NCBI GenBank assembly: GCA_024663395.1
Contig: JANFAH010000026.1
Location: 62,001 to 126,000 of the forward strand
Source: Pisolithus tinctorius
Taxonomy: Eukaryota > Basidiomycota > Agaricomycetes > Boletales > Pisolithaceae
Reading direction: 5' to 3'
DNA: 64,000 nucleotides
In this document: positions 1 to 10,606 of the stretch, one piece after another
Layout of the letters: each line of letters starts with the position of its first letter
Numbering within the stretch: the stretch's first letter is position 1
Notes under the pieces: model-generated
The model's database searches: none
The model's input: only the letters and a program-made list of their open reading frames with translations
What the model was told of the DNA's origin: nothing
Made by a program: the position numbers and the translations under genes

Positions 1-1
1 G

Positions 2-311
2 TGGTCATTCGGCATGACAGTACTTGTACGCTCGTCGTACTGTACAGGTGACACCTACTGATCACACTCATAATTTTCAGGAATTATTCACTCGGAAAAA
101 GCCATTCCATGAGACCCTCTATCGCATACACGTGTTTAGTCGTATCCTGAAGGGTCTATTACCTCACCGTCCCTCTGATGACTGTACATTGCTACGCATG
201 ACGGACCAGTGGTGGGAACTATGCTGTTTGTGCTGGAACACCACACCGTCTTTGCGGCCTTCTATGTCTCAAGTTGTGGAAACGATCGAACGTTGTCGGG
301 TTTCAAACTAA
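2..311 (+). CDS. Protein kinase, C-terminal fragment (tyrosine-kinase-like)
   Basis: This is the last part of a protein kinase cut by the left window edge. A first exon piece (2-25) reads WSFGMTVL, which matches kinase subdomain IX (DVWSFG). An intron (about 26-80) follows, and the next exon begins ELFTRKKPFH, the usual continuation. The end carries the subdomain XI pattern LC..CW...P..RPSM, with the conserved Arg, followed by a short helix and a stop at 309-311. Only about 85 residues are visible, so the ATP-binding and catalytic loops lie outside the window. TKL-type kinases of this kind are greatly expanded in Agaricomycetes. The substrate is unknown and the N-terminal domains cannot be seen. 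Confidence 0.75.
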
Positions 312-1102
312 TGCACAAATTGGAGCCAGGACAAATTGCCGGTGGACTAGGTGGTAAGGACTCTTGAACTTCGTGCACCATACCAGTGACCTTTTCTGCT
401 TTAGATGCGAGAGTCAAAGCACTCTCTTCGCGCGAAAAGGAAAGCACTCGGCGGTACATTCCCTCCGGCACAGGCAGGTGCAGAGCTACTGTGTAGTTAC
501 GTGATGCTGCTGGTCATTTTTTTCTTCCATCCACACAAAACACTACTATCCACCGTCATGATATGCAAGTCATGTATTTTCTTTTCCGATATTTGCTACA
601 TCTTAGTACGTTTGGTCCCGAATAGCTGACTTTCTTGACCCATGAGCGTGGGAAACCTGGTGTTTCGCAGAAAGTCACGACGACCGGCATGGGCCATTTC
701 TTCCCTTACCCAGGCCTTTCTATACCGAACACATGTATCAGAATTATGGAACACCCTCTTAGGTAAACGTTAGTTCACTTAATTTCTTCACAGTTGAAGG
801 ACAAGAGATTGGACAGTCATATAGATGGTGTTCACTTTCCCAGACGTTGCGCGGGCTAAGTGGCGCATCTTTTCCGTCGAACGCTTGGGAGGGGAGACGT
901 ACAAATCGAAATTTCAATGCAAGGGTTGGCTAGAAGGCCGATGCCTTTTATCAGATCGAGCCGGTTCTCATTGCGGACCGGCCGCCGTTGCCGCTGACGT
1001 TCATCGCTGTCACTGACGTCATTGGTTCGGTCTGTACTCTGTCGAACTTGAATTGTCCTTCACACCTTCTGGTCTCTCCCTCTCCAGTCATTTTTTTCAA
1101 GC
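312..1102. other. Intergenic region between kinase and monooxygenase
   Basis: This stretch holds the presumed 3' UTR of the kinase and the promoter of the downstream monooxygenase. Short open frames occur on both strands, but none shows a recognisable domain or a splice-linked continuation. A pyrimidine-rich stretch (cttctggtctctccctctcc) sits just upstream of the ATG at 1103. Confidence 0.5.
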
Positions 1103-3721
1103 ATGCCAGAGACCCACGAAGGACGCCCACATGCTGCATGGCATGCTGAGTACCATGTGGTGGCCAGGACCAATCCTGTCATCACGGCGTTGGTTGCCTG
1201 TTTCAAATCTGTACTTGGCTACTTGACGTTGCCCGTTTATTTTATCCTGCATAGTCTATACGTCTTTGTCCAGGGGATTTTTATAAGGATGTTCAAGCCT
1301 CGCCCCCCTCCGGAAAGGATCAAACACCCATATGCACGTATTGCTGTTATAGGAGGAGGCTTGACAGGCGTATCTTCGGCAGCGTAAGTATCTTGTTGTT
1401 GCCATCATAGTATCTACTGCTGATTTATGCTAGCCACGCCGTATCACATGGCTTTGAGGTAGTCCTTTACGAAGCCGCCGACCGCATTGGTGGTATATGG
1501 GCGCACGAAAACAAAACGTCGGGGTTGCAACTCAATTCACTCCTGTACCGCTTCCATCCCGCTGTGTGTTGGAAGAGGGCCTTTCCACAAAGGGATGAAA
1601 TTTTAGGAGGTTGGTTTTTTTGATTTCTCAGGAATCCTGTATGTCAGTGTGATATAACCTGGTTTCCGGTGGTCAGAAATCGAGAAGGTGTGGAAGGAAT
1701 ACAGGCTCGAAGAAAGGACCCGTCTCAACGTTAGTACCAGCACTTTCTGACCTCAAGGTGATGTTTTGAGAATGTATAATCACAGACACCGGTGAGGCAG
1801 GTCAAGCAGGTCAAGCGCGCGTCTCCGGACGACGAATGTCAAGGTAAGTCCTTTGTAGCCCTGCATGTGCAACATTCGACCCCTAGTCCCTGGAACAGCT
1901 CACGTCCGGTCACCCTCTCAATGGTACATTAACGCTGGGGAAGATGGCCCGTTCGATGCAATTATCGTGGCCATTGGTACAACTGGGGAACCGAGATGGG
2001 TGGGATTTGAGGGAATGCCCTCGAAGGCAGGGAGATTTGATAATGGGCACAGGGGTAACTTCCGTCTTTTCCCTCCACTTTATAGGTATTCTAAAAGTAC
2101 CTGACAGAGCCTGCGGGTCCTACAACTAGCAACTCGCAAGGCAAGCGCGCAGGCAAGAAAAATGAGCGTAAGGCTCAAAAAGCAGGGACGGTCGAAAAAC
2201 ATGAACAGTGGACCTACCAGGGTCCCGTTCTTCATTCATCGCAACTTGACTACGCAACACCGGAGGTGCTACACAACAAGACTGTGGCTGTTATAGGGAG
2301 TGGTGCATCCGGTGTCGAGGCAGTTGAGACCGTCTTAGCACGGGGCGTAGACAGGTGCATTATGTTTGCTAGGCAAGATAAGGTGAGGTATTTACTTCTG
2401 CCTTCCGGTTCATTGAGACCGACCAAGTTGCATAGTGGATCATTCCGAGGTACCGTTTCCTTTGTACGTTATCAATCGACGTAAACCAATTTTATCTTTC
2501 ACCTAGAAACGTGATTTTTGATGTTTTCTTGAGTGCTCAACCTTTTGGACGCGAGATGCCATTTAGGTGCGCGATCTGAACGTCCTTGACGTATCTGAAA
2601 ATGACACATTTGTACTTTCCTCTCTCGCTAATTCGTTAATCCCCTCCGATCATCAGCGTGGCGTGGGAGCAATTCCTTGCGCTCTGGCAATATCACGGAG
2701 TGGAAGATCTTGTGCCAAGGAGGGGACTTTTTGTCTCTACTCCAGTAAGACCATTCTATTCTCCCCATCTTCCCAACGGACTGACCGGAATGGTGCATTT
2801 CTGATGCAGGTGGTGAACGACGACTTTTTGAACCATGTGCGCGCAGGAAAGTGTATATACGTCCGTGGGGATGTAGTCCGCCTCACGACCAACGGTATCG
2901 TCGTCGACGTTCGCGAGTCTATTGAATGCGGATCGCCGCTCGGAATCGGCAAAGGTGTTCACGAATGCATTCGTCCTACTGGATCAGATTCAGAAAAAAG
3001 TGGGGCAGCCCAGGAGTCCGAAGGGCACGTGGAGTTTAAGGCAGACGTTGTCATTCTAGCCACGGGGTATAAACGTCCAAGCTTGAGTTTCCTCCCGCAG
3101 GAGCTTTTCCCAAAGGACTATGAGGCAAGGTTTTGGTCGAACCTAAAATGGAACCGTGCAGGTACTGACAAGGCTGACTAGCGGCCACGTCTTTACTTAC
3201 AAAACTTCTCTACGGAAGATTGGTCCGTGCTTCTTACGAACTCGGCGTATTTGAATGCTATTGGGACAGTTGGTCATTTGTGAGCTCTCCTTTCCGAGGT
3301 GGACATGTGCTCACTCATGCAATTGCGACCTATCGCCTCGTCAATAGCCACATAGGAATATGTGAGCACCGTTTTCAAGTGTAATGGCTTTGGTATCTGA
3401 TACCCTGTCAGACACCCGGATCCTCCTCACATTCCTCCTTGATCCGACAACCCGACCAACGGCTAAGGACATGAAACTTTGGGTGGACGTTATCCGGTTC
3501 ATCAAGCGTGGTGCACAAGGTGGTGCTTTGGGTTTCTTTACATATATGGAACTCAGTGCGTTTCAATCATACCCCTATTACATATTGAACCGTCTGCGAG
3601 AGCGGTGCCTGATGACTTGCTTTGAACAGTGATTTGGATTGTGACGTTCCACATTCTAAGACCAGATAGATGGCGTTGGTGGGTGTTCCCTGTCCTGTTT
3701 GAATCCATGTGGTGTAGTTGA
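1103..3721 (+). CDS. Membrane-anchored flavin-containing monooxygenase-like protein
   Basis: The encoded protein resembles class B flavin monooxygenases, which use FAD and NADPH to oxygenate small nucleophilic or carbonyl substrates; the substrate here is unknown. Exon 1 has a hydrophobic segment (about residues 35-60) and then the FAD Rossmann motif IGGGLTG. Later exons carry the FMO-type YQGPVLHSS motif, a second dinucleotide motif IGSGASG that would bind NADPH, and the ATGYKRP motif near the C-terminus. The start at 1103 precedes the hydrophobic anchor. The last exon joins at about 3633 after a short intron, adds WIVTFHILRPDRWRWW and stops at 3719-3721. At least eight introns are needed. 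An internal Lys/Arg-rich insertion (about 2125-2200) is unusual. The family is secure; the exact exon set is approximate. Confidence 0.82.
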
Positions 3722-4131
3722 TAACTTGCTGACACAGGTCGTCCTTCATCCTTTTTGGATGGGACGTCTCTCCGGATGATGAGCGGCTCGTCTCCCTCGT
3801 ACACGAGGGAAAGTAAAAGGTATGAGAGCGATTCGTGAGGAGTGTCACATTTCACGGGTTCACGACTTCTTGGTTGCTGTATTTCTATTTTTTCTGTACG
3901 TGGGCCGAGAATGCTATCGAAAATAAAGGTTCCCGCTACCTAGAATGCAAGTATTTGGTGCAGAGCACAAGGAAAGGCAGGCCCTACACGTTCGGGGGAG
4001 GGAGTTCGTTAGTATAACCACGAGCAGTCCCACTCCTTCCCTGCTCTAACACGCTCGGTGTGTCCTCGCCAACTCTTGCATCGAGGCCGCGGTATGTCCG
4101 CGATTGTAAGAACAGAGCTATACGTGCAACA
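3722..4131. other. Convergent intergenic region
   Basis: The monooxygenase (+) and DPH2 (-) genes converge here, so this should hold the two 3' UTRs. An AATAAA-like signal (aaaataaag) lies near 3920. No additional gene is supported. Confidence 0.5.
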
Positions 4132-6156
4132 TTATGAATTATTACTATGAGGTGGCAGATACTTAAGAGACGTAAACGACGCACCAGCAGCACTATCCGA
4201 GATTTCTGCTACCGAGGTCTCCTGATTTCGTATAACTACTGCGGAGGCATCTCTGCTGTCACTAACACCGGGCCTGTCTTCTACACGCCAAGGTAGAGCA
4301 AGGGGTTATCATACGCGATCGAGTACCGCACGAACCACGACATACTTTCGACTCCAAATCGTCGAGCTTGTCTGTACTTCCCCGAAACGAGAGAGAAAGA
4401 GGGTCGGTCAAGGTCCGCTTCTTCACCTTCTGTATCCTTGACTGCTTCATTCGTGGGGGGAGCCGTGTCCACTATGTTTGCAGCACGACCAGATTCGTAA
4501 ACAGAACTGATATGATAAAAACCCGGACAACTCACATTCATTTTCCGTGATCAGGTGGCCGAAATCAAGGACATATCGACCCAGCCAAGTACCCTCAGGC
4601 TGCAGAGCTACCTTAAGCTCGTGAGGTGTGACGACGGGTTTAAAGAAGTCCTAGGCCCCGCAACGCGTTGGCTCCAACCTGTATGGCACACCCAACAAGC
4701 GGGACTTACTTTTGAGTCGATGAGGCTATTTTCGGGACAAGCTGCCAGCACAAAACACTCGATCTCCATGAAGTTGGCAAGCTTAGCTGGATTCAGCTTC
4801 CCGACGCTAATTGTGTAGCTCTTCTTCTTAGCACGAGAGATAAGATTGCGAAGGTGGGATATCACGGAGAGGTACGAGGCTATGTTCATCCAACAACTCA
4901 GGTTTTATCCCTTGAACTTGCTCGAGAAAGAACGAGGAGACCCACCGACACCAAGCGTACCGACAAGAATCCCAAACACGTCTGCGTCCCGCGCCTTTTG
5001 GACTACGGCAAAGCGACGCATCAGGAGCTTGTTTGTGCGCCCCGATTCCAGTCGTGCAACATTCGTTGCAGGGTTGTATGAGTACACCTATTGAACACGT
5101 TCACGAAAGTCTGCTAAAGGCACGTATATCGGATCAAAGGGTTTTTACCTCGTTTGAGGAGTGAGTCATAAGGATATTTGTGAGAGTAAGGCCCTCGTCG
5201 CCGATATAAATTATGATGCTGTCGTCCTCGACCAAACCTACGCCGTATTTCGGTTGTGGTGCATCGTTGTCTTCATGCCTGCTCGACATTGGGCTTGGAT
5301 CTAATTGTGACTGAAGTGAAAGCGACGAAGGCTCCATCTTCGTCGGGACAGTATGATACACAATTCGTGTCGTTGTTGCAGCTATTTTGTTTCGAAGTTC
5401 TTTGACTACCTCTCCTGTGAAGAATAGTCATGTGTTCTGTCGTCATCACAAGTGTCTTATTCCCATACCCGCTCGATATGAATAAGCGACATCATGACGG
5501 ATGAGCACAGATGAAACGTCCTTGGCATTGGAAGTGATCACATCTACAATCTGCTTAACGCATGAGTGGACGTCGATTGGCTTCCTTCCGAAGACGTAGA
5601 TGACAGGTAGTCTTGACGTTCTGGTATATACGCACGTTAGATTATGCACTACATCAGTTAGAATCTCAACACTGACTGGCTTAGACACGCATGGCCGTAA
5701 TGGACTATGAAGTCTGCGTCCACATGTTGCGCAGCTACCTCGTCCACGCAGCAACTAAACGATCATTGATGGGGAACCAATGTCGGAAGGAGCAGAACCC
5801 ACCTGCCGTACGACGTGTCGGCCAGAACATACATCTCTTGTCCCTCATTGACTCGTTGCTTTAGCAGCCGATATATGGGGACAGACTCGTGCAGGAGTTC
5901 GTCCGGAAATTGCAACGCTACCTAGGTATACGAAGCAAGGATATATTCTTTTGAGCGATCCGTGAAATCGTAGTATAGTTTGTAAGGATAAACTTACCCG
6001 CTTGTAATCACCATCCCTGATCTCCTTGGCTGTCTGTTCGATCTCAAAGAATTCCAGAATATCTGAACACCTCGGACGCTGTGCTGAAGGACGGGATTCC
6101 AAGTCTATAGAATGTTTGATCGCTTCTTCGCCGGACGCAGAAAAGGTCGTCGCCAT
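4132..6156 (-). CDS. DPH2: Diphthamide biosynthesis protein 2 (DPH2)
   Basis: DPH2 partners DPH1 in the radical-SAM-type [4Fe-4S] heterodimer that transfers the 3-amino-3-carboxypropyl group from SAM to a histidine of elongation factor 2, the first step of diphthamide synthesis in the cytosol. The start at 6156 gives an acidic N-terminus leading into [10 protein letters not shown]. Further exons supply the [10 protein letters not shown] and HYGHACL blocks with family cysteines, then [45 protein letters not shown] and [13 protein letters not shown] with [15 protein letters not shown]. The C-terminus has [16 protein letters not shown] final GTATGT intron (about 4290-4350) joins an Asp/Ser-rich tail ending at 4132. 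Several introns interrupt the gene. Family assignment is near certain; small exon edges are inferred. Confidence 0.93.
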
Positions 6157-6592
6157 GACTGAGGCTTGTCGGAATACAGAGGAGGTTCGTGATGGCTAGA
6201 ACATTCACAACGGACAAGGTGTTCCTCTGGCCGCCTGGGAAGTACTGAGTATGCCGCCGCCGCCGCCGACTACTGCTAGTCAGTGCACACTGAAGATGAT
6301 GATTTGGCTTGAGTGTGCTCCGAGCAAGTATGCTATGTATGGTAATCCCCTATCAAGCTACGTACGTCATCCAAGAGACAGAGGCAAGAGCAAATAGAGA
6401 CGGCTGGAAGCCCACTCCAACTTAGGTGAATCGAGATCAGTGTTCCAGAGGTTATGATCTTCAAATACCCGCGTGAAGTATTTTGTTCGCTTTTGTATCT
6501 GTTGCTTTTCGAGTTCGGGATGATACACAGATGAATTGCTGATAGATAACTGAAATGCGAGGGTTACAAAGATACAGAAGCAGCTGAAGCTG
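6157..6592. other. Intergenic region with CCG microsatellite
   Basis: This lies upstream of DPH2 and downstream of PCNA, both on the minus strand, so it serves as DPH2 promoter and PCNA 3' UTR. A short (GCC)5 tract occurs at about 6253-6268. Nothing else is recognised. Confidence 0.5.
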
Positions 6593-7896
6593 TTATTCTT
6601 CCCCGATCTTGGGTGCCAAGTAGTACCTAATGTCGCCTTGTCCGAATCTGTAGGAGACCAGTAGAGGAACCTCATTGCTCATCATGACCTGCACGGTGTC
6701 TGACAAGGCCGAACTTTTTGAGAAGTTCACCAGGTACTTCAGACTGAAAGTAAGTGCGACGTGCTGATTCATCTCAATCATGACACCGCCGTCCGAAGGG
6801 ACATCGTCTGCCTTTTTGGCCTTCTTAGTAGGCTTGCCGTTCTGAAGGGGGAATGAGGTGAAAAGGACATGTTGGGGGGTTGAAGAACCCACCTTTGCAG
6901 GAGCCTTCTTCCGCTTTTTGCTTGAGGACTCCTCTTCGTCTTCCTCGTCTTTGGCTTCTACTTCATCCTCGCCATCGTTGTCGGAATCTGCCTTGAACTC
7001 TCCATCATCATCTCCTCCGTTTTCCTCTTCGGCGTCCATGTCAACGTCCTTATCTTCCCTCTTCACCTTGGACTTCTTGTTCTTTTTACTGCTCCCTTCC
7101 TCTACATCATCTTCATCATCATCCTCTTCCTTCTTGGCTTCGTTCCCATCCTTGCCATAATTTGCGTACTTCCGACGAGCTCCTTCCGTTTGTTTCAAGA
7201 GAATATTCGCATTGGCAGCCTCCCCTTCGCTGGAAAAGCGTACTCCTTCCTTGGATACTTCGATCTTTACAGACTCACCCAGGACGGAGAGGTCGCGTAC
7301 GATGCGTGTAAACTCGGATGAAGGCATAGTAACGCGTGCATCATACTCGGTCTCTGGAATACTCAAATTTTCAACGTCGATATCCATCAGCTTCATGTCG
7401 TATTCTGCAATTCTATCCGAATCTATTGGCATTTAAATTGGTGCGTGGAGTATAGAGAACAAAGAACATACGTCGCGCCTCATATATGAGATTGAGAATG
7501 TCTGCGTCGTCGTTGGCTTTAATGGTGATGATATCGTCATCCTTGGCGCATTTTAGAACTTTGGTAAGAGATGTGAGGTTGACACCAAGTGGGATGGGAC
7601 GGTCGCAGCGGTACTTCTTGAAACCTTCTGCGTCAAGTTTGACGGCAACGAGGGCAACGTGTGAGTTGTCCATCGCCTGGAGGTTCTGTGCAACTGTGAG
7701 CATATCCGCAAGTGTACATGGGGACAGACACTCACAATGCCCTCTTCATTGCATTCGAAGTTGGCATCGGTGACGAGCTCCTTGATGGCTGTAATACTTG
7801 TCTAAGAGAGCCTACCCGCTGCACAGGGAACTCCCTGGACTTACAATCAAGGAGTCGTTTTAGCAGGGCAGCTTCCTGTAGCTTTGCCTCAAACAT
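6593..7896 (-). CDS. PCNA: PCNA sliding clamp with large acidic insertion
   Basis: PCNA is the trimeric ring that tethers DNA polymerases and repair factors to DNA in the nucleus. Exon 1 (7896 down) reads MFEAKLQEAALLKRLLD, followed by an exon with VTDANFECNEEGI, then LQAMDNSHVALVAVKLD and ILNLIYEA. The large exon carries the second domain and ends with the canonical SYRFGQGDIRYYLAPKIGEE. Between ILLKQT and IEMNQ, where yeast and human proteins have about ten residues, there are about 118 extra residues rich in Asp/Glu with Lys-rich patches (SSKKNKKSK and SSSKKRKK). An in-frame 51-nt intron (6842-6892) splits the insertion. Three ACGCGT boxes lie just upstream. I recall a similar insertion reported for a Coprinopsis PCNA but cannot check it here. 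Confidence 0.96.
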
Positions 7897-7920
7897 GGTC
7901 GTAAGTGTAACGAAGAAAGG

Positions 7921-7990
7921 ACGCGTTGGACGCGTACCCGCGGCATTTCAATCGGAGTTTCATCGCGTATGGTCACACTGGGTCACGCGT
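7921..7990. promoter_or_regulatory. Three MluI cell-cycle boxes (ACGCGT)
   Basis: ACGCGT occurs at 7921-7926, 7930-7935 and 7985-7990, that is 25 to 94 bp upstream of the PCNA start. ACGCGT is the MCB element bound by the MBF complex (Mbp1/Res-Swi6 or Cdc10) that drives G1/S genes including PCNA in yeasts. The sites are seen directly; their use here is inferred. They lie in the 288-bp gap shared with the divergent gene at 8185. Confidence 0.8.
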
Positions 7991-8184
7991 TTGGGTGTCA
8001 CGCTCTCACGCGGCTTGATCGAGGGTACAAGTGACAAAATACAATATTAATGCTAATCCCATCCAACAAGTGGCTCGACCGTTTCGTTGGCGACGCCGTT
8101 AACAGTGGCAGGCCAGCAACCCGTTTTGTTTTGTTTTTTTCTTTCTTTTCGCCGTCATTTTGTGTACCCCCCGCGCCCGCTGTC

Positions 8185-8830
8185 ATGCACAACCTCACGC
8201 ACCCTGTCCAAACCTCGGACCGTAACAAACTGCGTATGGAACGCCTCAGGCAAATAGAGCTCGAACAGCAGCAATGGGAGCAAGAAGCCCTTGTCATGCC
8301 CGAGGTATGTGGCGCACCATTTTGCACCGCCATGACCCTCACGCTGCTGGCTAAGGCTTGGGACCAACTGTTGTTGGCAACTTTCGAGTCAGTCAAGACA
8401 GAATTCAGTGACCTGGACGGATTGTCTTGGTCACGGTACTGTGATCCTCTCGTTGCTGATTCCGGGGTTTGTATTTGCCTGCCTCCATCATCTGTGTTTG
8501 GCCGCGTGACTAAAAAGCAATCAGGCTTGTGGAGAAGCAACGCCGCTGCCCATGTGCAGCGAGCACGGCAAGTCCTCTGCAGTGCCGGGCTGCACTCGCC
8601 GGTCCGATAGACCTTCACAGGTCTATACTGTGCAATCCTGTTCAGAGCTGGCCTCGATCGGACCCGGGGGTACCGTCCGAACCCCTCAGCATAGCACCTC
8701 GCACTCCTCGCTATGCTCGGCAAATCAGTTTAATGATTTCTCCAATGCGTCATCGTCGAAGAGTGTTTCCCAGATCCATAATTATCACCACACCTCGTCG
8801 TCAAGTCACAGTCAGGATTCGACTACATAG
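8185..8830 (+). CDS. Small hypothetical protein divergent from PCNA
   Basis: No family was recognised. The ATG at 8185 opens MHNLTHPVQ and a charged, helix-prone stretch (RMERLRQIELEQQQWEQEA). Two introns are likely. One of 50 bp (about 8305-8354) has GTATGT and CTAAG borders; the second (about 8470-8526) ends CAATCAG and joins GACGEATPLPMC. The rest is rich in Ser, Thr and His (HHTSSSSHSQDSTT) and probably disordered. The stop is at 8828-8830, giving roughly 180 residues. An in-frame ATG at 8050 would extend the protein into the PCNA promoter and is less likely. The clean splice-linked frame argues for a real gene. Confidence 0.55.
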
Positions 8831-9329
8831 ATGAGCGGCACGTTTGCGCCGCCCCATTCACATTAAGGGCGCCTTGAAGCGTCCCTGATAACACTCCAGG
8901 ATTTAGTCAGGCTTATGGGCTCATAACACGTTTTGTATTTCTATTGCTGTATTTGTATAGACTTCGAACAATCGCACGTCAAAGCCGTAACCATATCGCG
9001 GTAAAACAATTGCTGCTCCCAAAACAAGATTGTGGGGATCTAAACAGACGTAAGTCTCAACAAGTGCTGTGTCGACTGAGCCTCTGGTACCCTACAGACG
9101 CTCGCTGAATTCCACAGTCAAAGCAATATCCTAGTCGTACGCAGGCGACTTGCCGCAGCTCCCGGCCGCGGGATCCTCTCGGTCGTCCGTGAACTGGTTC
9201 AGAACTGCGAGTCCACAGCGCACACGGGCGTTTCCTTCCTTACTCATGGACGTCTCAAGAAATTTGTGATTCTCTGGCTATACGTACATTCCGCAATACT
9301 TCGAAGAAATGCTCTGCAAGTAAAGAAGT
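8831..9329. other. Convergent intergenic region
   Basis: Presumed 3' UTRs of the small hypothetical gene (+) and the FAH-family gene (-). No open frame with family similarity was seen. Confidence 0.5.
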
Positions 9330-10606
9330 TTACAGCTTACCACGTTCCACCTCCTCAACAACCGGGTTTACAAGTGTGCCTATACCGTGGCCAAGCCAAG
9401 CTTGTACGACATCTCCTTTCCTCAAAACAACCGGGGGCTTCCGTGCGTACCCAACTCCAGCAGGGGTTCCGGTCAAAATAACAGAGCCAGGTTCAAGAGT
9501 CGTCGCCTGTGAAAGAAAAGCAACTGTTTTGCGAACATTAAAGATCTGATCCCTGCACAACAAGTAAATAGGAGATGGGAAAATGCATGTGTACAATATT
9601 AACTGACTTGGTATTCCCATTTTGAAGAACTTTTCCATTGAGACTGCAAGTGAGGGGTATCGCCTGAGGATCAGGAACCGCGTTGTTTGAGATGATACAA
9701 GGGCCAAGAGGTGTAGTGTTATCTGTTGGGAGCATAAATATTAAAAAGAAGTTGGAATGACACAAGGTTGACTGACCAAAACTCTTGGAAAAGTCCCACT
9801 GCGACGTCGTCATCTGATGTTTTCGGAAAGAGACCTGGCGAGGTTTGTGAACTCTACGCCACAGCAAGCAAGTAGGTTGTCACTCACATCATTTGCCCCT
9901 GTATAGCCAAGAACGTAATCAAGGGCATCAGCCTCGGAAACACCTTTAGCTGCTCTCCCGATCACAATGGTCAACTCGACCTCATAATCTGGAAGGTGAT
10001 CCTCAACCGGTTGCGCAATTTTTGGAATGCAGATAGGGACGTTGGGACCAATCATGGATGTCAAAGGCTTATAGAAAAGAACCGGCACACTGCATACGCA
10101 TCCGAGTCCGCACACTAACAAAAGGCGTGAGTTTAACCACTTACGGAGGCTTCGCCATTTTAGCCTCTGCCTAGTGACAAGTATTAGTATAACTCGCATT
10201 CAAAAATAACAAGTATTCCCACAGCATGATCAGAGTAATTAAGGCCAAGGCAGCGAACAGTCTTCACCTCCTCTCGAGACAGGGGGGATAGCAACTCTTT
10301 AACCGTGAGCACGGTATTCGTAAGCTGCGCGGCGGAGTCAAGTGCGGACCCCAAGATTTCGTGTACCCTGATGACTTGCTTGTTCCAAGCAGCAAGCCCA
10401 ACTGTGCAAAGTTCAGCAAAGGCCGACGGTGATAAGATATCTCACCATCAAGGGTGGGGTCGACAGGCTGTCCAATATGGACTTGTGCTGTCTCTGCAGC
10501 GACGAAACGGATGAGGCGCGTCCATTGCTAATACAGCTTCCGGCCTTAGTGTCTTGGCAGCTCAGGGACGTGGGTTTGGGGTACGCACTGTTCTTACGGG
10601 CGGCAT
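9330..10606 (-). CDS. Fumarylacetoacetate hydrolase (FAH) family protein
   Basis: The protein belongs to the FAH superfamily, metal-dependent enzymes that cleave C-C bonds in 1,3-dicarbonyl or acylpyruvate compounds; FAHD1-like acylpyruvase or oxaloacetate decarboxylase activity is the closest guess. A tiny first exon (ATG at 10606, Met-Pro-Pro) splices to QWTRLIRFVAAETAQVHIG. The catalytic core follows: EVELTIVIGRAAKG and LGYTGANDVS, then SQWDFSKSF, TPLGPCI and LTCSLNGKVLQNGNT, and finally GSVILTGTPAGVG with GIGTLVNPV at the C-terminus. The acidic metal ligands of the family are present. At least five short introns are needed and total length is near the usual 300 residues. The precise substrate cannot be told from sequence. 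Confidence 0.88.

Noticed and set aside
6253..6268. GCC microsatellite as a possible regulatory or mobile feature
   Set aside because: Five triplets only, in non-coding DNA, with no palindrome or flanking repeat.
6858..7160. Serine-rich 100-codon frame on the plus strand inside PCNA
   Set aside because: It is the antisense of the Asp/Glu-coding insertion, which reads as Ser codons on the other strand.
8050..8184. Upstream in-frame ATG extending the small hypothetical protein
   Set aside because: The extra segment lies in promoter DNA, includes an odd Phe-rich run, and a better start exists at 8185.
7998..8723. 241-codon minus-strand frame opposite the small hypothetical gene
   Set aside because: No family similarity, it overlaps the PCNA promoter, and the plus-strand frame has clean splice linkage.
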